From the NCBI GenBank assembly GCA_028342535.1, contig JAOLWQ010000004.1, positions 1-64,000 on the forward strand: a stretch of 64,000 nucleotides of DNA, read 5' to 3'. Within the stretch, counting starts at the first letter, position 1. The number at the start of each line of letters is the position of its first letter. Shown here piece after piece: positions 28,384 to 38,233 of the stretch. The notes below the pieces were generated by a model. That model was not told the origin of the DNA, searched no databases, and saw only the letters and a list, made by a program, of their open reading frames with translations. A program made the position numbers and the translations under genes. Origin of the DNA: Methylophilaceae bacterium. GTDB taxonomy: Bacteria; Pseudomonadota; Gammaproteobacteria; Burkholderiales; Methylophilaceae.

Positions 28384-31300
28384 ATGCCTACAACATTAGT
28401 AAATAATAAATCACCTAAAGATCTTTTTTTTGAAGCTAATTCATCGTTAAGTCTCTCAATTGGTAAGTATTTTGAGGAGTTTTTACAAGAAGATAAAAAA
28501 TCACTGAATATTATAACCTGTTCAGTGTTTGACGCTATTCGCATCAAAGAAGAAATTGCATGGTTTTTTCCTAAATTAAAGGTCAACCTTCTTCCAGACT
28601 GGGAAACTTTACCTTACGATCAGATATCACCACACCCAGATTTAACTTCGGAAAGATTATTGACTTTATATCAGATGACTAAAAAAGAATTCGATATTAA
28701 TTTAATACCAATTACTACGGCGCTTCATTTCATGCCTCCAAGAAGTTATATTGAAAAGTATAGTTTTCAATATAAAAAAGATGAAAATGTTGATATTGAA
28801 ATCTTTAAAGAAAGACTAATTAATAATGGTTATTTCATGGTGGATAAAGTAATTCAACCTGGCGAGTATGCAACTCGCGGTGGTTTAATTGATTTATTTC
28901 CAATGGGCTCTATGGTGCCATACAGGATAGATTTTTTCGATACACAAATTGATTCTATAAGGACATTTGATCCAGACACTCAAAGAAGCTTGTATCCAAC
29001 AAATGAAATAAAGCTATTACCTGCTAGAGAATGTCCAATTGACGAGTTAGGGATTAAAATATTTCGACAAAATCATAGAGAAATATTTGATGGCGACCCA
29101 TCTAAATCCAAAATTTATAAAAGTGTAAGCAAGGGAGTTCCTTTTGCAGGAATGGAATGGTACTTACCTTTGTTTTTTGAATCTACAGATACAATATTTG
29201 ATTATTTAGATTTAAATGACCCTATATTTACAGCTGATGCTTTAGCTTTTACATCTCAAAATTACTGGTCAGAGGCTAAAAAAAGATTCAGTTTATACGC
29301 TTACGATTTAGATAGACCTATACTTAAACCCAATGATTTCTTAATTCCTTCCGATATATTTTTTAAAAACGTAGATAAATTTCAAAAGCTAAAAGTTAAG
29401 AAAATAAAATTCGATAGCTGTCTTCCTGACATTAGTATTGATAGAGGAAATGAATACCCATTGAATAAGCTTCAATTATTCATTTCAAATAACAAACATA
29501 AAGTGCTCATATGTTCAGAGGGTTTGGGCAGGAGAGAGACGTTAGGCGAGCTTCTTCAGCAAAGTAAGATTGAATTTTCTGTGGTAGACGACTGGCAAAA
29601 ATTTACTGATTCTAGTAACAAGATAAATCTTATCACCAGCCCACTTCATAATGGATTTATATCTAAAGATATTTGCGTTATTACTGAAAATGAAATTTTT
29701 CCAAATTTTATAAAGCAACCGACTCGAAAGAATAAAAATAAAGATTTTAATTCGGACGGTATCGTTAAGGATTTAACCGAACTTAATATTGGAGACCCGG
29801 TTGTGCATGAGCAATACGGGGTTGGTCGATATCAAGGGCTAACTAATTTGGATTTTGACGAAGATCAAACAGAATTTTTATTACTTTATTACAAAGGCGA
29901 CACTAAATTATACGTTCCGATTTCGCAACTTCATTTAATATCAAGGTATTCAGGTGGGCCAATCGAATCAGCCCCATTGAACAGTCTTGGGAATGCTAGT
30001 TGGGATAAAGCCAAGAAAAAGGCTCTTTTACAAATTCATGATACTGCAGCTGAACTTTTAAGTCTTTATGCAAAACGTTCTTTGCAGAAAGGAACTAGTC
30101 AAACTATCGTTTTAAATGATTATGAATCCTTCATTGAAGAGTTTCCATTTGAGGAGACACCAGACCAACTTGATGCAATTGAGAGTGTAATAAAAGATAT
30201 GGAAGCTCCAAGACCAATGGATAGATTGGTTTGTGGCGATGTTGGATTTGGTAAAACCGAGGTTGCGCTGAGAGCTGCGTTTATATCAGCAATGAATTCG
30301 AAGCAGGTGGTGGTTTTGGTGCCAACAACACTTTTAGCTGAGCAACATTTCAATACCTTCCTTGATAGATTTGCAAAATGGCCGATAAAGATTGATGAAA
30401 TATCAAGATTTAAAACTAAAAAACAACAAAATGAGTCATTGGTAAAGTTAAAAGAGGGTAAGGTCGATATTATTATTGGCACGCACAGGCTCTTACAGCC
30501 TGATGTTGAATTTAGAGATCTTGGACTTGTAATTATTGATGAAGAGCATCGTTTTGGGGTAAGGCAAAAAGAAAATCTTAAGGCATTCAGGGCAAACGTC
30601 GATGTTTTAACATTAACTGCTACTCCTATACCAAGAACTCTATCAATGGCAATGGAGGGCTTAAGAGAATTTTCAATTATAGCTACCCCACCACAAAAGC
30701 GATTATCTATAAAAACGTTTGTGCATGAATTTAGTACTGGAACTATCCGTGAAGCAGTTCTTCGAGAATTTAACAGGGGTGGCCAAGTCTATTTCCTTCA
30801 TAACGAGGTCAATACGATTCAATCTATGTATGAAAGGCTTTTAAAGTTGATCCCTGAGGCTAAAATAGGCATTGCTCATGGGCAATTGAGAGAAAAAGAG
30901 CTGGAACATGTTATGCAAGACTTTAATCAGCAAAGAATCAATATTTTGTTATGCACCACCATTATTGAGAATGGTATTGATATACCCACAGCTAATACAA
31001 TCATTATGAATCGTGCAGATAAGTTTGGCTTGGGTCAGCTCCATCAACTTAGAGGACGAGTGGGCCGCTCCCATCACCAGGCTTACGCTTATCTACTTTT
31101 AGATCAAGATAAAAAAATATCATCTCAAGCTAAAAAAAGATTAGATGCGATTCAATTATTAGAGGATTTAGGTGCTGGATACTATTTGGCTATTCATGAT
31201 TTAGAGATAAGAGGGGCAGGGGATTTACTTGGAGACAATCAAAGTGGTCAGATTCATGAAATTGGATTTAATTTATATATTGATATGCTAAATCAGACCA

Positions 31301-31782
31301 TCACAGAAATTAAGTTAGGTAAAAAATTAGATATCAACGCACCACTGACTAAAAATATAGAAATTAATTTACATGCTCCAACAATTCTCCCTGAGAGTTA
31401 TTGCCGCAATATAAATGAACGACTTATTGTTTATAAGCGCTTATCAGACTGCAAAAGTACTGAGAGTTTAAATGAATTGAAAGAAGAGTTGATTGATCGA
31501 TTTGGGATTATGCCTGAACAAACTAAAAACTTAATTATTACACACCAATTAAGGGTTGATATTGAAAACTATGACGTAATAAAGATAGATGCGAGTGCTT
31601 CATCTGTTGAAGTTACTTTTAAAAAAGATGCCAATATTGATGCAGTTAAATTAATCGATCTTATTCAGTCTGATAAAGCATTCAGGATGAATGGCCCAGA
31701 TAAGATCAAGGTAATGGTTACTATCGATGACTTAAATAAGAGATCAACGTATATAAAAAAATTACTAAGTGACGTAGTTTAA
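28384..31782 (+). CDS. mfd: Transcription-repair coupling factor Mfd
   Basis: 1132 residues, full length. The UvrB-like N-terminal module includes LPDWETLPYDQISPHPD and ATRGGLIDLFPMG; the RNA polymerase interaction domain contains IGDPVVHEQYGVGRYQGL; the translocase shows Walker A GDVGFGKTEVALRAAF, DEEHRFGVRQKE and QLRGRVGRSHHQAYAYLL; a TRCF domain ends the protein. It removes stalled RNA polymerase and recruits UvrA. A TATAAT at 28351-28356 lies 27 bases upstream. The stop overlaps the addA-like stop by four bases. Confidence 0.96.
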   Translation: MPTTLVNNKSPKDLFFEANSSLSLSIGKYFEEFLQEDKKSLNIITCSVFDAIRIKEEIAWFFPKLKVNLLPDWETLPYDQISPHPDLTSERLLTLYQMTKKEFDINLIPITTALHFMPPRSYIEKYSFQYKKDENVDIEIFKERLINNGYFMVDKVIQPGEYATRGGLIDLFPMGSMVPYRIDFFDTQIDSIRTFDPDTQRSLYPTNEIKLLPARECPIDELGIKIFRQNHREIFDGDPSKSKIYKSVSKGVPFAGMEWYLPLFFESTDTIFDYLDLNDPIFTADALAFTSQNYWSEAKKRFSLYAYDLDRPILKPNDFLIPSDIFFKNVDKFQKLKVKKIKFDSCLPDISIDRGNEYPLNKLQLFISNNKHKVLICSEGLGRRETLGELLQQSKIEFSVVDDWQKFTDSSNKINLITSPLHNGFISKDICVITENEIFPNFIKQPTRKNKNKDFNSDGIVKDLTELNIGDPVVHEQYGVGRYQGLTNLDFDEDQTEFLLLYYKGDTKLYVPISQLHLISRYSGGPIESAPLNSLGNASWDKAKKKALLQIHDTAAELLSLYAKRSLQKGTSQTIVLNDYESFIEEFPFEETPDQLDAIESVIKDMEAPRPMDRLVCGDVGFGKTEVALRAAFISAMNSKQVVVLVPTTLLAEQHFNTFLDRFAKWPIKIDEISRFKTKKQQNESLVKLKEGKVDIIIGTHRLLQPDVEFRDLGLVIIDEEHRFGVRQKENLKAFRANVDVLTLTATPIPRTLSMAMEGLREFSIIATPPQKRLSIKTFVHEFSTGTIREAVLREFNRGGQVYFLHNEVNTIQSMYERLLKLIPEAKIGIAHGQLREKELEHVMQDFNQQRINILLCTTIIENGIDIPTANTIIMNRADKFGLGQLHQLRGRVGRSHHQAYAYLLLDQDKKISSQAKKRLDAIQLLEDLGAGYYLAIHDLEIRGAGDLLGDNQSGQIHEIGFNLYIDMLNQTITEIKLGKKLDINAPLTKNIEINLHAPTILPESYCRNINERLIVYKRLSDCKSTESLNELKEELIDRFGIMPEQTKNLIITHQLRVDIENYDVIKIDASASSVEVTFKKDANIDAVKLIDLIQSDKAFRMNGPDKIKVMVTIDDLNKRSTYIKKLLSDVV

Positions 31783-34700
31783 ATTAAGATTAATTTACCT
31801 TGCCTAACAAAATAAATGGCTTTTTGAATTAAATAACCATCATCAAATAAAGATTCATAAATCTGCAGCTGCTCAATATGAGTTTTTGCTTCAATTTCTA
31901 AGTCTAATTTATCACCAAATACAGTTTTGTAATCAATAATCCACCTTGTGCCATCTTCAATAAAAGTTCGATCAGGTATAAGTGGTTTAATTTCATTATT
32001 AATTTTATGAAGGTAATTAACCTCCATTCCTTCATCTTCGTGAAGCCGATAAATCCATTGGCCATCTTTACTGTTTTGTAATGACAGTAAAGAATCTTTT
32101 AATATCTCCATCGCAGAACTTATTTCAGGCTTTGAAAATTTTTGCTTAATAAAAATATCATAAATATAACTTAATTTTTTACTTAATAAATTATTTATAT
32201 CTAATTGTTTTTTAATAATTAATTCATAATAATTATGAATTAAACTTCCCGTAAAAGTATAGATATTATCCTTAGATATTTTCTTTTTTTCTATGTCTTT
32301 TATTGACGAGATTTGGGTATTTATCTCAAGTTCTCGATCAAAATCTTTACTTTTAAGTCGCCTCAACTTAGGTACGAATTCTTCATTATCTAAGACTTCT
32401 TCATACTCTAATGTTATGTCTTGCGGCCATAAAATATTAAGAAAACTATTCTTAGGGGGGCTTAGTTCCCCTTTTGAATTTTCTGTAACTGATCCAATTA
32501 AATGACAATCCTCTTCTGCTCTTGTAATTGCTACATATAGTAGCCTAATGTTTTCATTATTCCGTCTTATCAATTCCTTACTTCGATGATAATCATATAG
32601 GTTAGGTTCATCATCTCTATTGTTATTAAGAGATAAAATACCATTATCTTTAGCAATTAATGAATGATCATCTGCTTTTGGAATTCGACCAAGACCAGGG
32701 ATGATTACGCATTCAAATTGATCACCTTTTGCTTTATGAATAGTAAAAAATCGGACTGGGTTAGGGTCTGTAGATTTGTTATTAGTTTTTAAGTCTTCAA
32801 TCAACCTTTCTAATCTCTCAAAATCAATAGACAGCGGTGAGCTTGATTGATCAACCAGATCGAAAAACTTATCAATACGTTCAATATCATCATTATCTAC
32901 TATTGTTTTTTGCCCCAATAGTTGCCTCCATATTGATTCAATAAAAAAGCGATGAGCAACTCTACCTCGAAATTGTATGCTCTTACTTATAACGTTTTTT
33001 AAAAAAGCGAGTCTTTTTTGACCATCATTGGTTAAGTTTTTTACTATTGATGGAGTATTAATTATTCTCCACGGAGTCTCGCTTTCATTAGTTTCAAATA
33101 AATAAGTTAAATCCTCAAGTTTAAGGCCGCACCAAGGCGCTCTTAAGATACCTATCCAGCTAACCCTATCATTAAAGTTGTAAAGTGCCTTGGCTAGACA
33201 AAGAATATCTTGGAATGATTGATTGTATTCAATGGAATCAATTTCAGTGGCCTCGACGGGAAAATGGTCCCCCCTCATGACAGTTAACAGGGCCCTTAGG
33301 TGTGATCGGTTACGGGCTAAGACGACAATTTTAGTATCTTTTTTTTTCTCCCTTATCTTCAGTATTGTTTGAAAGATATATTGAGCTTCTTTTTGTTGTT
33401 CAGTGTAAATATGTTTCTTTTTATTTTTAAGTATGTGAAATTTAACGCCATCGCCTTTTATTTTAAATGTCTCAAGACTTTCGCAAGACGAATGGTAGCT
33501 TATTAAGCCTTTATTCATATCATTAATCTCACCAAATGCGTGTTTATAAAAATCATTCAACCATTTGATTATTTTTCTATTTGAACGAAAATTTACTTCT
33601 AACTTACATGCCTTAATTCTGATGTCTCCGAACTTTTCGGTTTTTTGTAAGGTATTAAAAATCTCTACATCTGCTTTTCTGAAGCGATAAATAGATTGCA
33701 TAGGATCTCCGACGGCAAAAAAAGATTTACCTGGATTACCTGAAAAATTATCAGTAAGGAGTTTAAGAAATTTTTCTTGCAGTTTGTTTATATCTTGAAA
33801 TTCATCAATTAAAATATGAGAAACATTATCATCAAATAGAATAGCAACGTCTGTATCATTTAATGTAACAATGGCATTTTCGACTACCTGCGTATAATCT
33901 AATTCACCTCTGAGCATAAATTGCTCTTGAAGGTTTGCTTCAAGCTCTGCAAGGAGGATGGCTACACTATGTATTTTTGTTGGTAAGATATCAGTTATAT
34001 TTTTTTCATATATTACATTATTTAAATCTTCTAAAATATTGTTTATATTAAGATAATTTAATATTTTTAATAATTTTTTTTTATAAAATATACCTTCTTT
34101 ATTTTTTATAAATCCCTCGTTTGGACCAAATCTTTTTCTTACCTTACCATCCTTGGTCATGACTAAATCTCTAAATATAAGCCAAAAATCAATGCTGCTT
34201 TCTTGCTCAGAAAAATTGGGGTTTAGGTAAGATTGAATGCTTTTGATATCTTCTATACGGTCTTTTTTGAAAAAACCTCTGAGCCTTATAACCCAGTCTT
34301 TTATTTCTTTTGCGTAATATATTTTTGTTTTATCTTCAATTTTCGTGGGATTATTTTTGTAATAATATATATCATCTTTCCATTGATCTCTGATTTCTAG
34401 CTCAGCAATTAATTGTTTTTTTATCTTCTGGTAGTCATAATTTAAAAATGGAAATAAATTTGCTAGCTGGTCATTATCCTTAATTGTTTCATTTACTACC
34501 GTCTCATATATTTCACGAGGATCTTCAGTGATGTTCATAAATAACGATTTACTTAGAAGGGGGGCTTGGCGAGTAATTTTTGAAGCAAGGCTGTCAATTG
34601 TCATTATTTCTAATAGATTCATAAAAGCTTTATCCCATTTGTGCTTTATTGCACTTGCTTTAATCTTTTTTACTACTTCTCTATTTTCCGGATTATCATA

Positions 34701-34928
34701 TTGCTCCAAAACCTTAACATGCATTTCTGCTGCTGCTTTGTTAGTAAAACTAATCGCAATAATCTCTTTAGGGTCCTTCACCACCGTCAAAAGATGAAGC
34801 ATTCTTCTGGCTAAGGTCGTTGTTTTTCCAGATCCAGCAGGTGCCTGAACTAGAAAGGAAGATTCCGGATTAATTACCTCTTCACGCGTTTTTTGGTCTA
34901 TTAGTCGTTTTTCTATTGATTTATTCAT
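31779..34928 (-). CDS. addA: UvrD-like helicase-exonuclease, AddA-type
   Basis: 1049 residues. Superfamily 1A helicase: Walker A VQAPAGSGKTTTLA near the N-terminus, HILIDEFQDINKLQ, GDPMQSIYRFRKAD, FFTIHKAKGDQFECVI and LLYVAITRAEE. A C-terminal PD-(D/E)XK nuclease follows, with WIIDYKTVFGDK and the QLQIYESL helix. With the upstream AddB-like gene, which it overlaps by eight bases, it should resect double-strand breaks for RecA loading. AddA is the best fit because one helicase-nuclease is paired with a second nuclease rather than with RecC and RecD. Confidence 0.85.
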   Translation of the reverse strand: MNKSIEKRLIDQKTREEVINPESSFLVQAPAGSGKTTTLARRMLHLLTVVKDPKEIIAISFTNKAAAEMHVKVLEQYDNPENREVVKKIKASAIKHKWDKAFMNLLEIMTIDSLASKITRQAPLLSKSLFMNITEDPREIYETVVNETIKDNDQLANLFPFLNYDYQKIKKQLIAELEIRDQWKDDIYYYKNNPTKIEDKTKIYYAKEIKDWVIRLRGFFKKDRIEDIKSIQSYLNPNFSEQESSIDFWLIFRDLVMTKDGKVRKRFGPNEGFIKNKEGIFYKKKLLKILNYLNINNILEDLNNVIYEKNITDILPTKIHSVAILLAELEANLQEQFMLRGELDYTQVVENAIVTLNDTDVAILFDDNVSHILIDEFQDINKLQEKFLKLLTDNFSGNPGKSFFAVGDPMQSIYRFRKADVEIFNTLQKTEKFGDIRIKACKLEVNFRSNRKIIKWLNDFYKHAFGEINDMNKGLISYHSSCESLETFKIKGDGVKFHILKNKKKHIYTEQQKEAQYIFQTILKIREKKKDTKIVVLARNRSHLRALLTVMRGDHFPVEATEIDSIEYNQSFQDILCLAKALYNFNDRVSWIGILRAPWCGLKLEDLTYLFETNESETPWRIINTPSIVKNLTNDGQKRLAFLKNVISKSIQFRGRVAHRFFIESIWRQLLGQKTIVDNDDIERIDKFFDLVDQSSSPLSIDFERLERLIEDLKTNNKSTDPNPVRFFTIHKAKGDQFECVIIPGLGRIPKADDHSLIAKDNGILSLNNNRDDEPNLYDYHRSKELIRRNNENIRLLYVAITRAEEDCHLIGSVTENSKGELSPPKNSFLNILWPQDITLEYEEVLDNEEFVPKLRRLKSKDFDRELEINTQISSIKDIEKKKISKDNIYTFTGSLIHNYYELIIKKQLDINNLLSKKLSYIYDIFIKQKFSKPEISSAMEILKDSLLSLQNSKDGQWIYRLHEDEGMEVNYLHKINNEIKPLIPDRTFIEDGTRWIIDYKTVFGDKLDLEIEAKTHIEQLQIYESLFDDGYLIQKAIYFVRQGKLILI

Positions 34929-37563
34929 CTGAATTTTCTCTTTGAAATTGTCTTTCAGCTAGCCTTAGGAGTGGCTTTACTGCACAATACTTAAGATCAT
35001 TCTCTTTTTTAAAAGTGACACTTGCCTTTCCACTTAAATAACCTGATGCAAGCTCATAAACGTCTTTATGCCATGAATTAATTAGGTTAGGCCATTGTCC
35101 CTCGTCTTTTTTTGATAACGAACAATCTTTTAATTCTGCATCTATTGGATCTTGACCATATTTTGATAGCCCTACCAGCTTGACATTTCTATTATGAATG
35201 TAGCCAATTCCAGCTGCACTTATATTATTGATATTTGTAAAAGTTATATAAATAGGCATTTGTAATGATGATATTGGGGGTTTTGTCCATTTAGAAATAG
35301 ACTCTTCGTTTCCTGTTTTATAGTCAATAAGAAGTCTTGATCCATCTTCGTATTCGTCAATTCGATCAATCTTTACATTAAAAGTAATTCTATCAATATT
35401 AATTTTATATTTTTCCTCAGACTCAATTACTTTAAATGAAGGCCTATTTGTTTTTTCGAAAGAAAGCCATTGATAGGCTATATCTTTAAAGTAATTACTT
35501 TCAAGCTGAATTTGACGGGGAGTTAAATAAGGCTTGCTACCTTTTAAAGTCAACATAACTTCATTAATTATGGCATCTATATTTTGCTGGAGTACCTTCT
35601 CAGACATTTTGGCTAAATTAGTAGAATTTTTATATTGCTTCCAAAACTTTTCTAAAAACTCATGAATAATATTACCTCTATCCATCTTAGAAATCTCATC
35701 TTGAATGTCATCATAAAAAGAACTGGCGTGGAGTCTGTTCTCATAAAAAGCCCATGCAGGACAAACATAATAGTTTTCTAAAGATCTAAAACCACCGGAA
35801 ACAGAAATGTCAGAGCCTAAAATTTCAGGAGCCATATGATCTTCAATTTTTTCACAATCATCACTTTTAATTTCTTTTGTTTTGGAAGAAGAGTTTTTAC
35901 ATATTAATTCATCAAAATCTTGAAAATATCCACTCGTTTTAATTAATATTGTTTCACCGTCTTTTTTTGAATATGAAATTGTAATATCTGTACTAAAGTT
36001 TTTTAATCTATTTAAACGTATGGCATCTATTTTTTTTGTGTAGACTTCATCAAATATATGATATTTTTTTTGTAATTTTTTTGAAATGAACGGATTAAAA
36101 TTTCTTTTTCCTGGACAGTATTTAGAATTCATATTCATTAGCCAAATGGCATCATATTTTTTTATTTGATTTTCTTCAAAACCGTTAATATCGATATAAG
36201 AATTATCTTTTTCAGTAGTGGCAGGCCAGCTTTCTAACTGAGTTAAAAGTATTTCTAAATACTCTTCAAATGTACTTAATTCGTCAATTATCTTATTGTT
36301 ACTAACTTTATTTAATGATTTAATTAAATCATTTATATTATTGTTTTCAAACGATAATAAAATATTTATTTTAAAAATTTTAATTTTTTTCCAGTACTGT
36401 TCAGTAAGAGAAACCCACTCCGTAATTGTCTTCTTTTTCTCCCATAATGTTTGATTTTTGCTTATTAACGTCAATGTACTTTCTAAAGAATCTAGATTTA
36501 AATGTTTTACTTTTACGTCATTTTTAATTAATTTAATTATTAGATTAATTGTAATTTTCGGGATTTTTTTGTCGTTTATATAGTTAGCAAGTTGCTCTCT
36601 GTCGTTATATCCATCTGCATCAATCCAATTATTGAACATTAGTGATTCAAAAAAAATTTTTAAATTCGTCTGGTGCGAATTGTTTAGTTTTAGAAGATTT
36701 ATTGCCGCAGTTATTATCGGTTCCTTTGATAAAGGCCGCTGAAGATTTGAATTATATATATTTTTTTTATTGTATTCGTTATATACGTCAGGCTGTATAT
36801 GTCTATCTAATTCGTTTTGTAACTTTATTTGATATTTATTTAATGCCGGACTAATGATTAGTAATTTTTTTTTGAGGTTTTGTTTGACCCATAATATAAT
36901 TTCTTTAATTTCGTCTTCAGCATCTTCACATTTTATTTCTTGTAGTCGTTTTATTGTTTCTTCTCTGCATTCATACTTTCTTAAATTATTTTTTTCATTA
37001 AGAACACTAATAAGGTTTTCATAAATCGGATTTTGATTATCAAATCCAACTAACAATAACTCTTCGTTCTCAATAATATTATGTTCTATTTGTTTTTCAA
37101 TAAAAAACTCTATGAAGCTTAGTTTGCTAATCAGGCTCTTCTGCTTGCAGTGATTTTTAAATTGATTTAACCACTTATTAAATTTCTTTTCTTCATCACT
37201 AAACTCATAGTCTTTTAACTCACTATTTTTAATCTTATATTCTCTAATAATTTTATCTGCACTAATTACTTTTTTTGTAATACTTTGAATTTGTTTTTTT
37301 TGAAATTTTTGTTCTTTTAGATCTTTCTTAATTATTTTTTCCCATAGTATTTTCTCTTCGGTACCATTTAAAACACTATAGTTTTCATTACTTTCTGAAA
37401 CCATACAAAATTCTTTATATTCTTTTATTAGCCATCTATTAATAGAATAAATAGGCGGTATTTTTATTGATTTTTTTTCAATTTTTTCTTTGTATAACGA
37501 CTTAATGTCTTCGACTTGACTGTCGGTCATGCAAATAATCGTATCATTTGATTTTGGAATCAT
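34921..37563 (-). CDS. addB: AddB-like PD-(D/E)XK nuclease subunit
   Basis: 880 residues. The N-terminal two thirds are weakly conserved, with degenerate helicase features (LLVGFDNQNPIYENL; WLMNMNSKYCPGKRNFNPF). The C-terminal nuclease is clear: RGNIIHEFLEKFW, then SRLLIDYKTGNEE and SSLQMPIYI. In classic AddB four cysteines around the nuclease bind an iron-sulfur cluster. Here one cysteine (YYVCPAWAFYENRL) precedes the domain, but the C-terminal triad is reduced to a single CAVKPLLRLAERQF, so the cluster is probably absent. It is the first gene of the addB-addA pair and lies divergent from efp. Confidence 0.8.
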   Translation of the reverse strand: MIPKSNDTIICMTDSQVEDIKSLYKEKIEKKSIKIPPIYSINRWLIKEYKEFCMVSESNENYSVLNGTEEKILWEKIIKKDLKEQKFQKKQIQSITKKVISADKIIREYKIKNSELKDYEFSDEEKKFNKWLNQFKNHCKQKSLISKLSFIEFFIEKQIEHNIIENEELLLVGFDNQNPIYENLISVLNEKNNLRKYECREETIKRLQEIKCEDAEDEIKEIILWVKQNLKKKLLIISPALNKYQIKLQNELDRHIQPDVYNEYNKKNIYNSNLQRPLSKEPIITAAINLLKLNNSHQTNLKIFFESLMFNNWIDADGYNDREQLANYINDKKIPKITINLIIKLIKNDVKVKHLNLDSLESTLTLISKNQTLWEKKKTITEWVSLTEQYWKKIKIFKINILLSFENNNINDLIKSLNKVSNNKIIDELSTFEEYLEILLTQLESWPATTEKDNSYIDINGFEENQIKKYDAIWLMNMNSKYCPGKRNFNPFISKKLQKKYHIFDEVYTKKIDAIRLNRLKNFSTDITISYSKKDGETILIKTSGYFQDFDELICKNSSSKTKEIKSDDCEKIEDHMAPEILGSDISVSGGFRSLENYYVCPAWAFYENRLHASSFYDDIQDEISKMDRGNIIHEFLEKFWKQYKNSTNLAKMSEKVLQQNIDAIINEVMLTLKGSKPYLTPRQIQLESNYFKDIAYQWLSFEKTNRPSFKVIESEEKYKINIDRITFNVKIDRIDEYEDGSRLLIDYKTGNEESISKWTKPPISSLQMPIYITFTNINNISAAGIGYIHNRNVKLVGLSKYGQDPIDAELKDCSLSKKDEGQWPNLINSWHKDVYELASGYLSGKASVTFKKENDLKYCAVKPLLRLAERQFQRENSDE

Positions 37564-37599
37564 ATTTATTATTGTAATCTTAGTAGGAACAATATGAAG

Positions 37600-37605
37600 T
37601 ATAAT
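37600..37605 (+). promoter_or_regulatory. Candidate -10 box for efp
   Basis: A consensus TATAAT lies 31 bases upstream of the efp ATG at 37636. It predicts a start near 37612 and a short leader of about 24 bases that contains TAGGT as a weak ribosome site. No clear -35 is seen. Confidence 0.4.
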
Positions 37606-37635
37606 TTATCACTTTATTAGTAATCTTAGGTTTTT

Positions 37636-38208
37636 ATGAAAACAGCTCAAGAGGTTAGGGTGGGTAACGTGATAATGGTTGATGGAGCACCAATGGTGAT
37701 TCATAAGTCAGAATATAACGTATCAAAATCAGGTAGAAGACAGAATGCAGCAATAGTTAAGATGAAAATGAAGAATTTGCTTACGAATAATTCAACTGAA
37801 ACAATTTTTCAAGCAACAGATAAATTTGATGTAGTTATTTTAGACAAAAAAGAAGTTTCTTATTCTTACTTCTCAGATCCTAATTATATTTTTATGGACG
37901 CTGAATTTAACCAATATGAAGTTGATACCGATAGTATGGAAGGTGCGCTTAAGTTTTTGGAAGATGGGATGATTTGTGAGGTAGTTTTTTATGATGAGAG
38001 GCCGATTTCAGTTGAATTACCAAATTCTGTAATCAGACAGATTACATATACAGAGCCTGCTGTTAAGGGTGATACTACTTCTGGGAAAGTTATGAAGCCA
38101 GCTAATATCAGTACTGGTTTTGAATTAATGGTTCCGTTATTTTGTGAGAATGGAGACAAGATCGAGATTGATACTAGAACCTTGGATTATAAAAACAGAA
38201 TTAAATAA
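37636..38208 (+). CDS. efp: Elongation factor P, arginine type
   Basis: 190 residues. The N-terminal [20 protein letters not shown] and the C-terminal [19 protein letters not shown] are those of the EF-P subfamily with an arginine at the tip, which in Pseudomonas and Neisseria is rhamnosylated by EarP. The tip loop reads [12 protein letters not shown], where I recall relatives as NKSGRNAA, so it appears four residues longer, with two arginines (34, 35). GDTTSGK also has an extra threonine. No earP gene is in the window. EF-P relieves ribosome stalling at polyproline. Confidence 0.93.
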   Translation: MKTAQEVRVGNVIMVDGAPMVIHKSEYNVSKSGRRQNAAIVKMKMKNLLTNNSTETIFQATDKFDVVILDKKEVSYSYFSDPNYIFMDAEFNQYEVDTDSMEGALKFLEDGMICEVVFYDERPISVELPNSVIRQITYTEPAVKGDTTSGKVMKPANISTGFELMVPLFCENGDKIEIDTRTLDYKNRIK

Positions 38209-38233
38209 AATTACTTTTATTTAGTTAAGTTTT

